Shown here: in pieces, positions 1-8,723 of the stretch
How the letters are laid out: every line of letters starts with the position of its first letter
Position numbering within the stretch: position 1 is the stretch's first letter
NCBI RefSeq assembly: GCF_001995095.2
Contig: NZ_MTSD02000008.1
Coordinates: 1 to 64,000, forward strand
DNA: 64,000 nt
Reading direction: 5' to 3'
From: Oceanospirillum linum
GTDB lineage: Bacteria; Pseudomonadota; Gammaproteobacteria; Pseudomonadales; Halomonadaceae
The notes under the pieces: generated by a model
Database searches by the model: none
Seen by the model: the letters and a program-made list of their open reading frames with translations, nothing else
Told to the model about the DNA's origin: nothing
Program-made: the position numbers and the translations under genes

Positions 1-123
1 CAGGCTTTAGGAGCCGGAATGCGTAAGTTGGTACAGATTTGTTTTGGCGTTGTAAAACATCAAAGCGAATACCGCCCGCAAGTGGTTAGCTAACCCTTTA
101 CGGACGGTTCGGAGAGATGGTAT

Positions 124-577
124 CTACACGAAAGAAGTGTTGCTCCAGGGTAGAGCGTTATTTCAGATAGTTACTGTTACTCCAGTATAGAAAGGGTAGA
201 CCTAGGGAATGTAGGTCACGCTTTAACCCGACAGACTTGTCGCCCTAAAGGACGACCTACACGAAAGAAGTGTTGCTCCAGGGTAGAGCGTTATTTCAGA
301 TAGGTACTGTTACTCCGGTATAGAAAGGGTAGATGTAGGGAATGTAGGTCGCGGCTTTAGCCCGACAGACTTGTCGCCCTAAAGGACGACCTACACGAAA
401 GAAGTGTTGTTCCAGGGTAGAGCGTTATTTCAGATAGTTACTGTTACTCCAGTATAGAAAGGGTAGACCTAGGGAATGTAGGTCGCGGCTTTAACCCGAC
501 AGACTTGTCGCCCTAAAGGACGACAGGAAAGAAGTGTTGCTCCAGGGTAGAGCGTTATTTCAGATAGGTACCGTTAC
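124..577. repeat. Tandem REP-doublet array abutting speA
   Basis: Three full copies and one partial copy of a unit of about 133 bp begin near 124, 257, 391 and 524. Each full unit ends in two imperfect palindromes of REP type: a GTCG..CTTTAR..CGAC core followed by GTCGCCCTAAAGGACGAC, for example at 344-394. The rest of each unit repeats the end and 3' flank of speA (TTACTCCAG), and the truncated fourth copy runs into the speA stop codon. Inference: the speA 3' flank plus a REP pair was amplified locally. Bases 1-123 show nothing else recognisable. Confidence 0.8.
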
Positions 578-2514
578 TCCAGATACGTATAACCCGCCAG
601 TCCCTCTTCCAGCTCTTTAATAAAGCAGGCCTGCTCTGCATCGGTCAGATCACTGGCATCCATCTTGGCCCGGTAGCTGTCCATCAGTTTGTTTGGATCA
701 AAGTTCACGTACTCCAGAACCTTGGCTACGGTATCCCCTTTGATCACCTGATTGATCTGCACGTCACCCCCGGCATTTACGGTAACATCCACTGAGTCGG
801 TATCACCGAACAGGTTATGCATATCGCCCAGAATTTCCTGATAAGCCCCCACCAGAAAAACGCCCAACAGGCGTTGTTCGTTCTCCGGCCAGGCAGGTAG
901 AGGAAGGGTGGTTTCCAGTCCCTGACCATCCACATACAGGTCGATACGGCCATCGGAGTCACAGGTAATATCCTGAATCACACCTCGGCGCAGTGGCGGC
1001 TGATGCAGCTGAGACAGAGGCAGAATCGGAAAGATCTGTTCAATACCCCAGACATCCGGCAGTGACTGGAACAGGGAGAAGTTAGCAAACAGCTTATCGG
1101 CCAGTTTCTCATTCAGCTCATCCAGAATGGTACGGTGGGCTCGGTTACGGGTGTTGAGCTGGCCGCGCAACTTATCACAGGTCGCGGTGTAGATACGCTC
1201 TGCCAGTGAGCGCTGGGTCAGGGTCAGAATGCCCAGCGTGTACATATCCTGTGCTTCAGAAACCGCCTGCACCACATCGTGATAGCTTTCCACCAGAGAA
1301 CGTTCGTCAGCGCCCTGTGTCACTAGCTGGAAGGCGCGCCACAGCTCCTGGATCACAGCAGGCTCGTCATCACTGATGTTGTCCGGTGCACGGGTATCCG
1401 GGGATTCGATATCGATCACATCGGTAATCAATACCGCGTGGTGCGCGGTAATCGCCCGGCCTGATTCGGTAATCAGGTGTGGGTACGGTAGATTATGATT
1501 ACTGCACACCTCGTTGATCGCATGCACCACGTTGTTGGCGTACTCTTCCATACTGTAGTTGATGGAACAGATACTACGGGAGCGGGTGCCCTCATAATCC
1601 ACACCCAGGCCACCACCTACATCGACAAAGCCTATGTTCGCACCCAGGTTGCACAGTTCGTTATAGAAACGACCACACTCTTTCAGGCCGCGTTGAATAT
1701 CACGGATGTTGGCGATCTGAGAACCCAAATGGAAGTGCAGCAGTTGTAGTGTATCCAGAGCATCGGCTCTTTTCAGTTGCTCTACTACCTGCAGAATCTG
1801 GCTGGCCGAGAGACCGAATTTGGATTTTTCACCACCGGTATTCTGCCAGTTGCCTTTGCCGATGGAGGCCAGTCGTGCACGAATACCCATACGCGGCTTT
1901 ACGCCCATCTTCTTACTTTCTTCCAGAACAAGATTCAGCTCGTTCATCTTCTCAATGACAATGAATACTTTGTGGCCGAGTTTTTCACCCAGCAGTGCAA
2001 GGCGTACGTATTCCCGGTCTTTATAACCGTTGCAGACAATAACGGAGTTTTGTTGTCCCGTTTGTGCCAGTACCGCCAGCAGCTCTGGTTTACTACCGGC
2101 CTCCAGGCCCACACGGTTGGCTGAACGGGCAGAGGTATTCAGAATTTCTTCCACCACACGGCGCTGCTGGTTTACCTTGATCGGATAAACAGCTGTGTAG
2201 CCGCCAGTATATTCCAGCTCCTGCATCGCCTTATCAAACGCTGCGCACAGGCGATTTACACGGTGGTGCAGAATATCGGTAAAGCGAACCAGAACCGGTA
2301 ACGAAAGTCCCTGGGCCTGAAGCGTCTGACAAAGTTGAGTCAGATCCACTGAAGCATCCGGCTGCGTCGGGCTGGGTTTTACAACAACCCGACCCTCAGG
2401 ATTAACAGCAAAGTAATCACTGCCCCAGTGGTCTATGTTGTAAGTGCGAAACGCATCTTCAAGGCTCCAATCGGTCATCTCTTCGTTACTCACCTTTAAG
2501 GTCTGTGGTGACAC
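574..2514 (-). CDS. speA: Biosynthetic arginine decarboxylase
   Basis: 646 residues, the usual SpeA length. It converts arginine to agmatine with PLP, the first step of the agmatine route to putrescine in the cytoplasm. The N-terminal TIM-barrel holds the PLP lysine in YTAVYPIKVNQ (K113), followed by the glycine-rich segment GLEAGSKPEL and the FHLGSQ and GGGLGVDYEG motifs of the alanine-racemase-fold decarboxylases. The C-terminal extension typical of SpeA is present. It is divergent from speE, so the two polyamine genes share a 394-bp intergenic region. Its stop codon lies inside the repeat array at 124-577. Identification is secure. Confidence 0.97.
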   Translation of the reverse strand: MSPQTLKVSNEEMTDWSLEDAFRTYNIDHWGSDYFAVNPEGRVVVKPSPTQPDASVDLTQLCQTLQAQGLSLPVLVRFTDILHHRVNRLCAAFDKAMQELEYTGGYTAVYPIKVNQQRRVVEEILNTSARSANRVGLEAGSKPELLAVLAQTGQQNSVIVCNGYKDREYVRLALLGEKLGHKVFIVIEKMNELNLVLEESKKMGVKPRMGIRARLASIGKGNWQNTGGEKSKFGLSASQILQVVEQLKRADALDTLQLLHFHLGSQIANIRDIQRGLKECGRFYNELCNLGANIGFVDVGGGLGVDYEGTRSRSICSINYSMEEYANNVVHAINEVCSNHNLPYPHLITESGRAITAHHAVLITDVIDIESPDTRAPDNISDDEPAVIQELWRAFQLVTQGADERSLVESYHDVVQAVSEAQDMYTLGILTLTQRSLAERIYTATCDKLRGQLNTRNRAHRTILDELNEKLADKLFANFSLFQSLPDVWGIEQIFPILPLSQLHQPPLRRGVIQDITCDSDGRIDLYVDGQGLETTLPLPAWPENEQRLLGVFLVGAYQEILGDMHNLFGDTDSVDVTVNAGGDVQINQVIKGDTVAKVLEYVNFDPNKLMDSYRAKMDASDLTDAEQACFIKELEEGLAGYTYLE

Positions 2515-2908
2515 TGCAGAGCAGGTGCAGGTCGGGATTGTCTGAACGGTTTTGAGGGTAGATCATTTTGATAACGAAAGCAGTTTTTCCTGTGTACTTT
2601 GTCGTGATTTACTCGCTTTCTGGGTGCCTCTCAGGCGCGCGCATTATCCATTCAATTTTGTAAAAATCAAACAAAAAACCTGTGCTTTTCGCCATCTGGC
2701 TTTTATCCGGTTTTGGGTTAAAAATATCTTTGTTTCTACAGGGGCAATCCGTTATTGTTGCGCCCCTTATTTAAACGGCTTGAAGGGCTCTTTCAAACAG
2801 AAGAGTTTAGGCTGCAAGCCATCTTCCCATCAGGTGCAACCACATCTCAGGTTTCAGAATGAATGCCCGGGATGCAGACGTTTCTGAGATGCAATTGTTG
2901 AGGTAGCT
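2515..2908. other. Divergent speA/speE intergenic region
   Basis: 394 bp between the two divergent polyamine genes. It must hold both promoters, but I cannot place -35/-10 boxes with confidence. AT-rich stretches occur at about 2655-2735. The open frames crossing it have no codon character or family signal and I treat them as chance. Confidence 0.5.
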
Positions 2909-3769
2909 ATGAGCGAACAACTGGACAATAACTGGTTTACTGAGGTTTTCACTTCCTGTGGTTCCGGCTTTTCTTTGAAAGTAAAAGCGAAACTGCACGA
3001 GGAACAGAGTCCGTACCAGAAGCTGGAAATCTACGATACGGAAACTTATGGCAATCTGATGGTCATTGATGGCTGCGTAATGCTGACGGATCGCGACAAT
3101 TTTCTCTATCACGAGATGATGTCTCACCCGGCACTGTTCAGTCACCCGGAGCCTAAGCGTGTGGTGATTATCGGTGGCGGTGACTGCGGAACCCTACGTG
3201 AAGTCTTGAAGCACCCGGGTGTTGAGAAAGTGACCCAGATTGATATCGACAAATTGGTGACGGATCTGTCTGAGAAATACTTCCCTGCACTGTGCGACAG
3301 CAATAATGACCCCCGGGCCGAACTATTGTTTGAAGATGGCGTGAAATGGGTTGATGAGTGCCCGGAGGAAAGCATTGACCTGATCATTGTCGACTCCACC
3401 GATCCGGTTGGCCCGGCAGAGGGCCTGTTCAAAGTAGATTTCTTTAAGCGCTGTTTCCGCATCCTTAAACAAGGGGGCGTTATGGTGCAGCAGTCTGAGT
3501 CGCCGTTGTACCACACCGACAGTATTATCAAAAATCTGCATGTTGATATGCAGGCAGCGGGTTTCAGCACCACCGCAACCCTGCCGTTTCCTCAGCCGGT
3601 TTATCCTTCAGGCTGGTGGAGTTGCACACTTGCAGGTAAAGGCACGGATGTTAAATCGTTCCGGGAAGCTGACTCTGCGGCCAAAGGTTTTGAGACCGAC
3701 TATTACACCGTCGACATGCATCGTGGCGCCCTGACTTTGCCTCCTTTTATGAAGAAGGTTTTGGGGTAG
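2909..3769 (+). CDS. speE: Spermidine synthase (polyamine aminopropyltransferase)
   Basis: 286 residues. It transfers an aminopropyl group from decarboxylated S-adenosylmethionine to putrescine. Visible family marks are HEMMSHP (68-74), the nucleotide-binding GGGDCG (89-94) with the acidic IDID strand (111-114), and the catalytic-loop DSTDPVGPA (162-170). The start ATG at 2909 follows TTGAGGTAG. It is followed by a strong hairpin shared with the convergent downstream gene. With the divergent speA it supports an arginine-to-spermidine route, although speB and speD are not in this window. Confidence 0.96.
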   Translation: MSEQLDNNWFTEVFTSCGSGFSLKVKAKLHEEQSPYQKLEIYDTETYGNLMVIDGCVMLTDRDNFLYHEMMSHPALFSHPEPKRVVIIGGGDCGTLREVLKHPGVEKVTQIDIDKLVTDLSEKYFPALCDSNNDPRAELLFEDGVKWVDECPEESIDLIIVDSTDPVGPAEGLFKVDFFKRCFRILKQGGVMVQQSESPLYHTDSIIKNLHVDMQAAGFSTTATLPFPQPVYPSGWWSCTLAGKGTDVKSFREADSAAKGFETDYYTVDMHRGALTLPPFMKKVLG

Positions 3770-3780
3770 CCTCCGATACT

Positions 3781-3818
3781 CATCAGGCTGACCAGATTCT
3801 TATCTGGTCAGCCTGATG
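3781..3818. terminator. Bidirectional hairpin between speE and the esterase gene
   Basis: A 17-bp perfect stem with a 4-base loop (CATCAGGCTGACCAGAT and its complement) lies between the converging stop codons. There is no long U-tract, so it may act as a 3' stabiliser as well as a terminator. Confidence 0.75.
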
Positions 3819-3829
3819 GCGCCCGGCAA

Positions 3830-4864
3830 TTATTCGGTCTGACCGGTTAGGCGATCTGCCATACGAATAATCGCAGAGACTTGTTGGTTTTTACGGGAGA
3901 AAAAAGGCTCCGATTCGTAGCCCCACCAATCCCAGCAGCCTTTTGGATTAGGCAGGCTTTTTTTGGCCTGTGGATAAAGTACCACGATATTATTGGTTTC
4001 TGCCCAGCGGTTAAAACCACTGTTCCGGATAAAGTGGTCTTCGGCGACCTCTGCACTCTGATCACAACCATGCAATGCGATATGCAGCTGGCACCTGTTG
4101 TTATCATCACGGCAGGCTTCAGGAATATAGAGATAACCTCTGTCCAGCATGCCTCTACCGTCGAAAAACTCTAGTTGTCCAAACTCCATTACGTCACTTT
4201 TCAGGTTTGTCTCCGCTGGAGGTTCTAACTGGCCGTACAGGGTAGAGAAGGCTTCACCTGCACCATCAAAATGACAGTTCTGCAGATGATGGCCTGATGG
4301 TGAGCCACATTCCGCATCGGTCTGCAGTGTTGGAAACCCATGCCCGGCTTCCGGCAGAGCCGTAATCCTCAGGTTATAGCTGGCTACCAGCATCTGGTAA
4401 AACGTTATCAGGCTTTCAGTAACCGCCGGGGCTACGACAGCATCACTCTGACCCATAAAGATATAAACAGGGTCATCCACCAGCAGAGCCGGATCACCAA
4501 TAGTGCCGCTGCGACTGGCTTTCTGTAGCATGGTCATACGCTCCTGCTGGCTAATCATAGGCAGGGTGGTTTTCATGCAGGACATCATGGCATGACTTAA
4601 GCCTTTAATAGCACACCCCCAGGGGCCCGCAGAGAAAATGGCAGCCCCTTCGATTTTTTCCGGATGTGCCAGGTGTAGCTGATTCGCCATATAACCACCG
4701 GAAGAAAAACCCGATACTGTGATTGATGCATGGTTAAGGCTTGCCAGATAAGGAAGTTGGTTATAATGATTATCAGGCTGGTTTGACGTACAGGCGCTAA
4801 GAATCAGGCTGCAAGCCAGAACACTGAGTAGGTGAACGAAATGTGAGGGAGGGTGCCAAGCCAT
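3830..4864 (-). CDS. PHB depolymerase-family lipoprotein esterase
   Basis: 344 residues with a lipoprotein signal: hydrophobic stretch 10-24 and lipobox LSAC with C25. The alpha/beta-hydrolase nucleophile elbow GFSSGG (S54) and plausible acid D141 (GQSDAVVAP) and base H175 (EAGHGFPT) form a triad in the right order. The C-terminal part (GCDQS, later CWDWWGY) matches the esterase-PHB depolymerase family. It probably hydrolyses polyhydroxyalkanoate oligomers or another ester polymer in the envelope; the substrate cannot be told from sequence. It is convergent with speE. Confidence 0.75.
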   Translation of the reverse strand: MAWHPPSHFVHLLSVLACSLILSACTSNQPDNHYNQLPYLASLNHASITVSGFSSGGYMANQLHLAHPEKIEGAAIFSAGPWGCAIKGLSHAMMSCMKTTLPMISQQERMTMLQKASRSGTIGDPALLVDDPVYIFMGQSDAVVAPAVTESLITFYQMLVASYNLRITALPEAGHGFPTLQTDAECGSPSGHHLQNCHFDGAGEAFSTLYGQLEPPAETNLKSDVMEFGQLEFFDGRGMLDRGYLYIPEACRDDNNRCQLHIALHGCDQSAEVAEDHFIRNSGFNRWAETNNIVVLYPQAKKSLPNPKGCWDWWGYESEPFFSRKNQQVSAIIRMADRLTGQTE

Positions 4865-5101
4865 AGGGCTAAACCTGCATAGGGAAATTTGTCGCTACCA
4901 TAGCGAATCCCTGAGAGGATTCCTATTGCTCCTTTTGCCTATATGGCCTTGTTTATCCGGTGAGGATTAAAACGCTGAAGGCCACGTTATTTGTGCTATA
5001 AGAAAGAATACAAAGACATAAACAGTATATCGACAGCTTTTATCCACCGAAATACCCCCCTTAACCACAGAGTTATCCACAGGCCGGGTGATATAATGCC
5101 T

Positions 5102-6162
5102 CTAGTCGGGTTCCTGATGGTTATTTCGAATGGCCAGAATTGCATCCAGGTTGCTCATAAAAGCATCTACTAAACCAGGCTCAAAGTGAGTGCCTCTGTT
5201 CTCCCGGATGAGGGTCAGGGCATCGTCAACAGACCAGGCTTTTTTGTAGGGACGTTCAGACGTTAATGCGTCAAACACATCCGCGATGGCGCAGATGCGC
5301 CCGACCAGAGGAATCTCTTCACCTTTCAGGCCGTTCGGGTAGCCAGTACCATCCCATTTTTCATGATGAGTCAGGGCAATATCGCGTGCCATCGTCAATA
5401 GATCAGAGTCCTCACCCTCCAGGATATCAGCACCCATCTGAGCATGCTGCTTCATAATGTCCCACTCTTCAGGTTCAAACTTGCCGGGTTTGAGCAGGAT
5501 ATGATCAGGAATACCGATCTTGCCGATATCATGCATAGGGCTGGCATTAAGCAGCAGGTCACACTGGTATGCATCCATTCCCATCGCTTCACCCAGAAGA
5601 TGGGATATTTTACTCATACGGACAATATGTAAGCCTGTTTCATTATCGCGGTACTCTGCCGCACGGCCCAGGCGGCGCACCACCTGCAGGCGAGTTTCAT
5701 TTAACTGCTGAGTACGTTCAGTAACCTTCTCTTCCAGTGACTCATTCAGACGTTCCAAACCCTGGCGGTATAGCTTAGTGCTTAAAAGATTTTTTACCCG
5801 GTGAAGCAGCTCATTCCGCTCAAAGGGCTTGGTAACGTAATCCTGAGCACCGACCTCCAGAGCCTGAGTACGAAACTCCTGGGCTGACTGGGCGGTTAAA
5901 ACCAGAACCGGCGGTGGGGTTTCAAAGCGCGCTTTAAGGGCTTCCAGAACAGCAAAACCGTCCATATGAGGCATATTAAGATCGAGAAGAATAAGGTCAA
6001 AATCCCGTGCCGCAAAAAGGTCGCAAACGTCACGGGGTCCATGGTGGATTCAATATCACTGTATCCTGCTTTAGCCAGAGTCCTCTCAAGCAGTTTCACG
6101 TTGACCGGCTCATCATCAACAATGAGAAGTTTGCCTGCAAAAATATCAATGGATGATGTCAT
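5102..6162 (-). pseudogene. REC-HD-GYP response regulator, frameshifted
   Basis: Two minus-strand frames together give a roughly 354-residue RpfG-type protein. The first frame holds the receiver start (KLLIVDDEPVNVKLLERTL). The second holds the rest of the receiver (LILLDLNMPHMDG, LTAQ, YVTKPF), a coiled linker, and an HD-GYP phosphodiesterase domain with MHDIGK and HHEKWDGTGYPNG. The family hydrolyses c-di-GMP. The frames join if one C is added to the four-base run at 6034-6037, which gives DPRDVCDLF through the junction. Either the gene is broken or the assembly has a homopolymer error. Domain residues are otherwise intact, so a sequencing error is a serious alternative. Confidence 0.85.
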
Positions 6163-6280
6163 TCTTATGCCCTGTTAGCGTCTGGCGTCTTACAGCTAAT
6201 GTAAAACCTTGCTGAGTTTAACGCAAACCCCAAGTTGGTCTTAAGCATCCAGATAGCAACGATGGCCTTAAAATCTGAAA

Positions 6281-6656
6281 CGGGGCGAGTGCTTGGTATA
6301 AAAGACTTAATTTACCGGAGGGCAATGAATTGTCACTCCCGGAAGCCGTTCAGGCACATAACGAAGCCGTGGCAATGGCATCGCAAGGAATCGCCCCCCC
6401 GCATAGCCAAGGCTAAGCGTGAAGCTGAAGCGACAATGGATGTGCTCGTTGAACGGTGGAGTAAGTTGCAGAATGAACAGATGGTGCTGAGTCATGCGCA
6501 GCATCATGGCCGTATTCAGCGACAGGAAGTGATGGAGCTCTGTCATTTAGGGAAAGATCAGGCGAATAGGCTGCTAAAAAGCTACGGGATAATGGTCAGC
6601 TTGAAATGCATGGCACCACTCGAAATGCTTATTACACCATTCCAACAGAGGATTGA
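6281..6656 (+). pseudogene. Remnant of a winged-helix-ended protein, multiply frameshifted
   Basis: Three reading-frame pieces join into one sensible protein end if one C is removed from the seven-C run at 6394-6400 and one A is added to the run at 6576-6580. The restored sequence runs from RLNLPEGNELSLPEAV through IAKAKREAEATMDVLVERW to a helix-turn-helix (RQEVMELCHLGKDQANRLL) and ends YYTIPTED. It resembles the C-terminal winged helix of AAA/RecG-like regulators, but I cannot name the family. In its own frame there is a stop just upstream, so the N-terminal part is missing. This marks the eroded left edge of the defence island. Confidence 0.6.
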
Positions 6657-6661
6657 ATTAA

Positions 6662-6700
6662 GGTATTGCGCGGTATTGCGCGGTTATTGCGCGGTTATCA
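6662..6700. repeat. Short tandem repeat TATTGCGCGGT x3
   Basis: Three near-identical 11-12 bp copies of TATTGCGCGGT follow the remnant stop codon directly, with one extra T in the later copies. No function is assigned. It lies within the damaged stretch at the edge of the island. Confidence 0.7.
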
Positions 6701-6742
6701 AAATAGCGTTAGAAGTTAGGGGCTGTCTCCAGCCCCCAGCCG

Positions 6743-7369
6743 TTATTCGTAGTGAACGATACCTTCAACATCAATCAGGCTGTCAGATACGCTCGCCAGA
6801 TCGTCAGTGGATAGCAATGCCAGCACTGGGCTCACAATCTTGTTTCTAACATCGTTGAGATTATTAAGGCTGGTAAGGCGCAGGCTGTATGCCCAGTTCT
6901 GATCTACCCATGTTTCGATAGCTGGGTTCCAGTCGATTAGCACGCCATGATGAACATCCCCTTCCTGAGTATCCATCGCTGTAAACACCCATTCGTCTAA
7001 ATCAGGCTCTTCGTCCGTCAGGTAAATGTGAACCAGTGGCTCAGCTGGGTTTCCGGGGATCTCTGCACCTGGACCTGATAGGCTAACCTGAATCACCAGA
7101 TAGGCATCAGCGCTATTGCGTTTATGGTGGGATTAGAAAGGGAGGGACATTGCGTGATCACTGAACGTCCAGCCAGACTCCGTGTATTTGTCGGTCTCGC
7201 TCCAGCTTTCCTCCATCAAAAGCTTCTTGCCCAGTGACTCAAGTTCCTCATCAAGGGCTCCAGACAGCAATGTTTGGGTCAGCAGCAGTAAATTGTTGAT
7301 CTCCTGTCCTGCCGCGTCCAGCAGTTCTACGCTTCGGGTGATATTTTGACCAGTGGTAACGGTTGTCAT
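6743..7369 (-). pseudogene. Unknown 208-codon gene interrupted by an in-frame TAA
   Basis: Two minus-strand pieces of 78 codons (7369-7133) and about 129 codons (7132-6743) lie in the same frame and are separated only by TAA at 7133-7135. The sequence across the stop reads naturally (WTFSDHAMSLPF, stop, SHHKRNSADAYLVIQVSLSG). The first piece has a strong ribosome site (AGGAAGGA) before ATG at 7369. The protein looks soluble: a helical N-terminus (QEINNLLLLTQTLLSG), then an acidic beta-rich part (HIYLTDEEPDLDEW). No family recognised. It is divergent from the 392-codon gene at 7491. Alternatives are two separate genes or suppression of the stop. Confidence 0.6.
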
Positions 7370-7490
7370 GGTGATTCCTTCCTGTCAGCTCAATGGCTAT
7401 GAAAACGGTATGGTTGGTTATTATCTGAGGCAGCAGGGCATTCGCTGAGGGCATCGTCTAGCCCCTGCAATCCCGAGAAAAAGATAGGGT
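7370..7490. other. Divergent intergenic region at the defence island edge
   Basis: 121 bp separate the interrupted gene from the divergent 392-codon gene. It should hold both promoters; no clear boxes or operator were found. Confidence 0.4.
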
Positions 7491-8669
7491 ATGTGGCACC
7501 CGTTTCGACGATCGCTACCACAGGATGTCCCGGTTTTCCCTGTACTGGCTGATGGAGAGGCTCAGCCGTGGCACTTGCAGTTAACACCTGATCTTATCCC
7601 TATGCTGTCATCCCGCCCTGATGTCGTGCTGATACTGAACCGCGCGATCCACACGTCTGATACTGTTGCCTGCCGCTTTCAGCATACACCTGCGCTGCTG
7701 TTTAACTGGTGCAGCCACTGCCTGCCCGCTGATGCAGGCTGGGCGCAGCTGATTGAATGGTTAGAGCGACCTGCTGATCACTTATTGATGGATCTGGGGC
7801 TGGAGCCGACAGAGCCGGTTGTTAGCCTGATGCCCCACATGGCACTTACCGTATGGCCTTTGGCGGTGTTGAGAAGAACGCTTCGCAAACTGGGCACTCT
7901 TGATGAATGGGCATGGGTGCCGCATTGCCAAAACCTAACGTCCGCAGGTTTGGAAACACTGCTGATAGATCCTGTTGTACGAAGCTCCAAAATCGCCCCT
8001 CTGGTGGGTTCTGAAGCTGAAGAATCACTGAATCAAAATAAAGATATGCTCTATGAGCTGGCTATCTTGCTTGGAGATCGCAGCCTCACTGATCAGGCGT
8101 GCCTAACAGCTGATATTCAACAGTTTGATGATCTGGCAAGGCTTAGGGGTCAACTGATAGTAGGTGAGAATCACGCTGTTCTTAATATCCGCAGGCACTT
8201 CCAAAAGCGCTACGGTGAACGACTGAAGGCTCACTTCGGCAAGCCCCCTGTTGAGGGGCAGCTTGGTATCCAGCCGCTAACATCGCTTAAATCGATTTTG
8301 GACTGTCATGCATTGATCAGTAGCGAAGTCTCACTGGAAACGCTGCGCAAAGTGAATGACGGTGATTACTACTTATATCAAGTGGAATACGGTATTGAGC
8401 TGGCACTGCTGACCTTGGAGAGAAATCCAACGGTTTGGCTGGGACTGCCTGATTCCGACGATTTAGATTGCGGTAATGGTGACAGGCTACATATCTACTC
8501 AGTGGATCACGCAACAGAGGTTGCCTTGAAGCCAGAGAGCGAACGTGATGATCACTGGGTTGCGGTGAGTTTGTTTGCTGGAAAGGGTGCGTCGATTTCA
8601 TCTGAATTTAAATGCCGTGCTGATGGTTGGCTAAAGGACGCTGGTGTAACTTCCCTTATGATCAGTTAG
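7491..8669 (+). CDS. Unknown protein preceding the type I R-M operon
   Basis: 392 residues, no signal peptide or membrane segment, and no family recognised. The first half is Trp/Leu-rich (HLLMDLGLEP, LTVWPLAVLRRTLRKLG). The middle is helical (LARLRGQLIVGENHAVL). The end is beta-rich (YHWVAVSLFAG-like stretch near 355-375). It reads in the same direction as hsdR and ends 54 bp before the hsdR start, so it may be transcribed with it. The position suggests a defence role, but nothing in the sequence proves one. The start ATG follows a weak purine stretch (GAGAAAAAGATAGGG). Confidence 0.65.
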   Translation: MWHPFRRSLPQDVPVFPVLADGEAQPWHLQLTPDLIPMLSSRPDVVLILNRAIHTSDTVACRFQHTPALLFNWCSHCLPADAGWAQLIEWLERPADHLLMDLGLEPTEPVVSLMPHMALTVWPLAVLRRTLRKLGTLDEWAWVPHCQNLTSAGLETLLIDPVVRSSKIAPLVGSEAEESLNQNKDMLYELAILLGDRSLTDQACLTADIQQFDDLARLRGQLIVGENHAVLNIRRHFQKRYGERLKAHFGKPPVEGQLGIQPLTSLKSILDCHALISSEVSLETLRKVNDGDYYLYQVEYGIELALLTLERNPTVWLGLPDSDDLDCGNGDRLHIYSVDHATEVALKPESERDDHWVAVSLFAGKGASISSEFKCRADGWLKDAGVTSLMIS

Positions 8670-8723
8670 TTGAGATATACTGGCAAAATTAGAGTACATA
8701 CTGATTTGATCACAAGGACAGTT

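Noticed and set aside
124-577. CRISPR array
   Set aside because: Units are about 133 bp and almost identical along their whole length, with no unique spacers and no cas genes.
2552-2887. 111-codon open frame between speA and speE
   Set aside because: It lies in the divergent promoter region, has no ribosome site, and its Cys/Phe/Arg-rich product has no domain character.
6235-6849. Intact 204-codon gene
   Set aside because: Only its middle resembles a real protein; the meaningful sequence moves between frames at homopolymer runs and the open frame continues over the convergent gene's coding strand.
7390-7587. 65-codon minus-strand frame upstream of the interrupted gene
   Set aside because: It overlaps the start of the 392-codon gene and the divergent promoter, and has no ribosome site.
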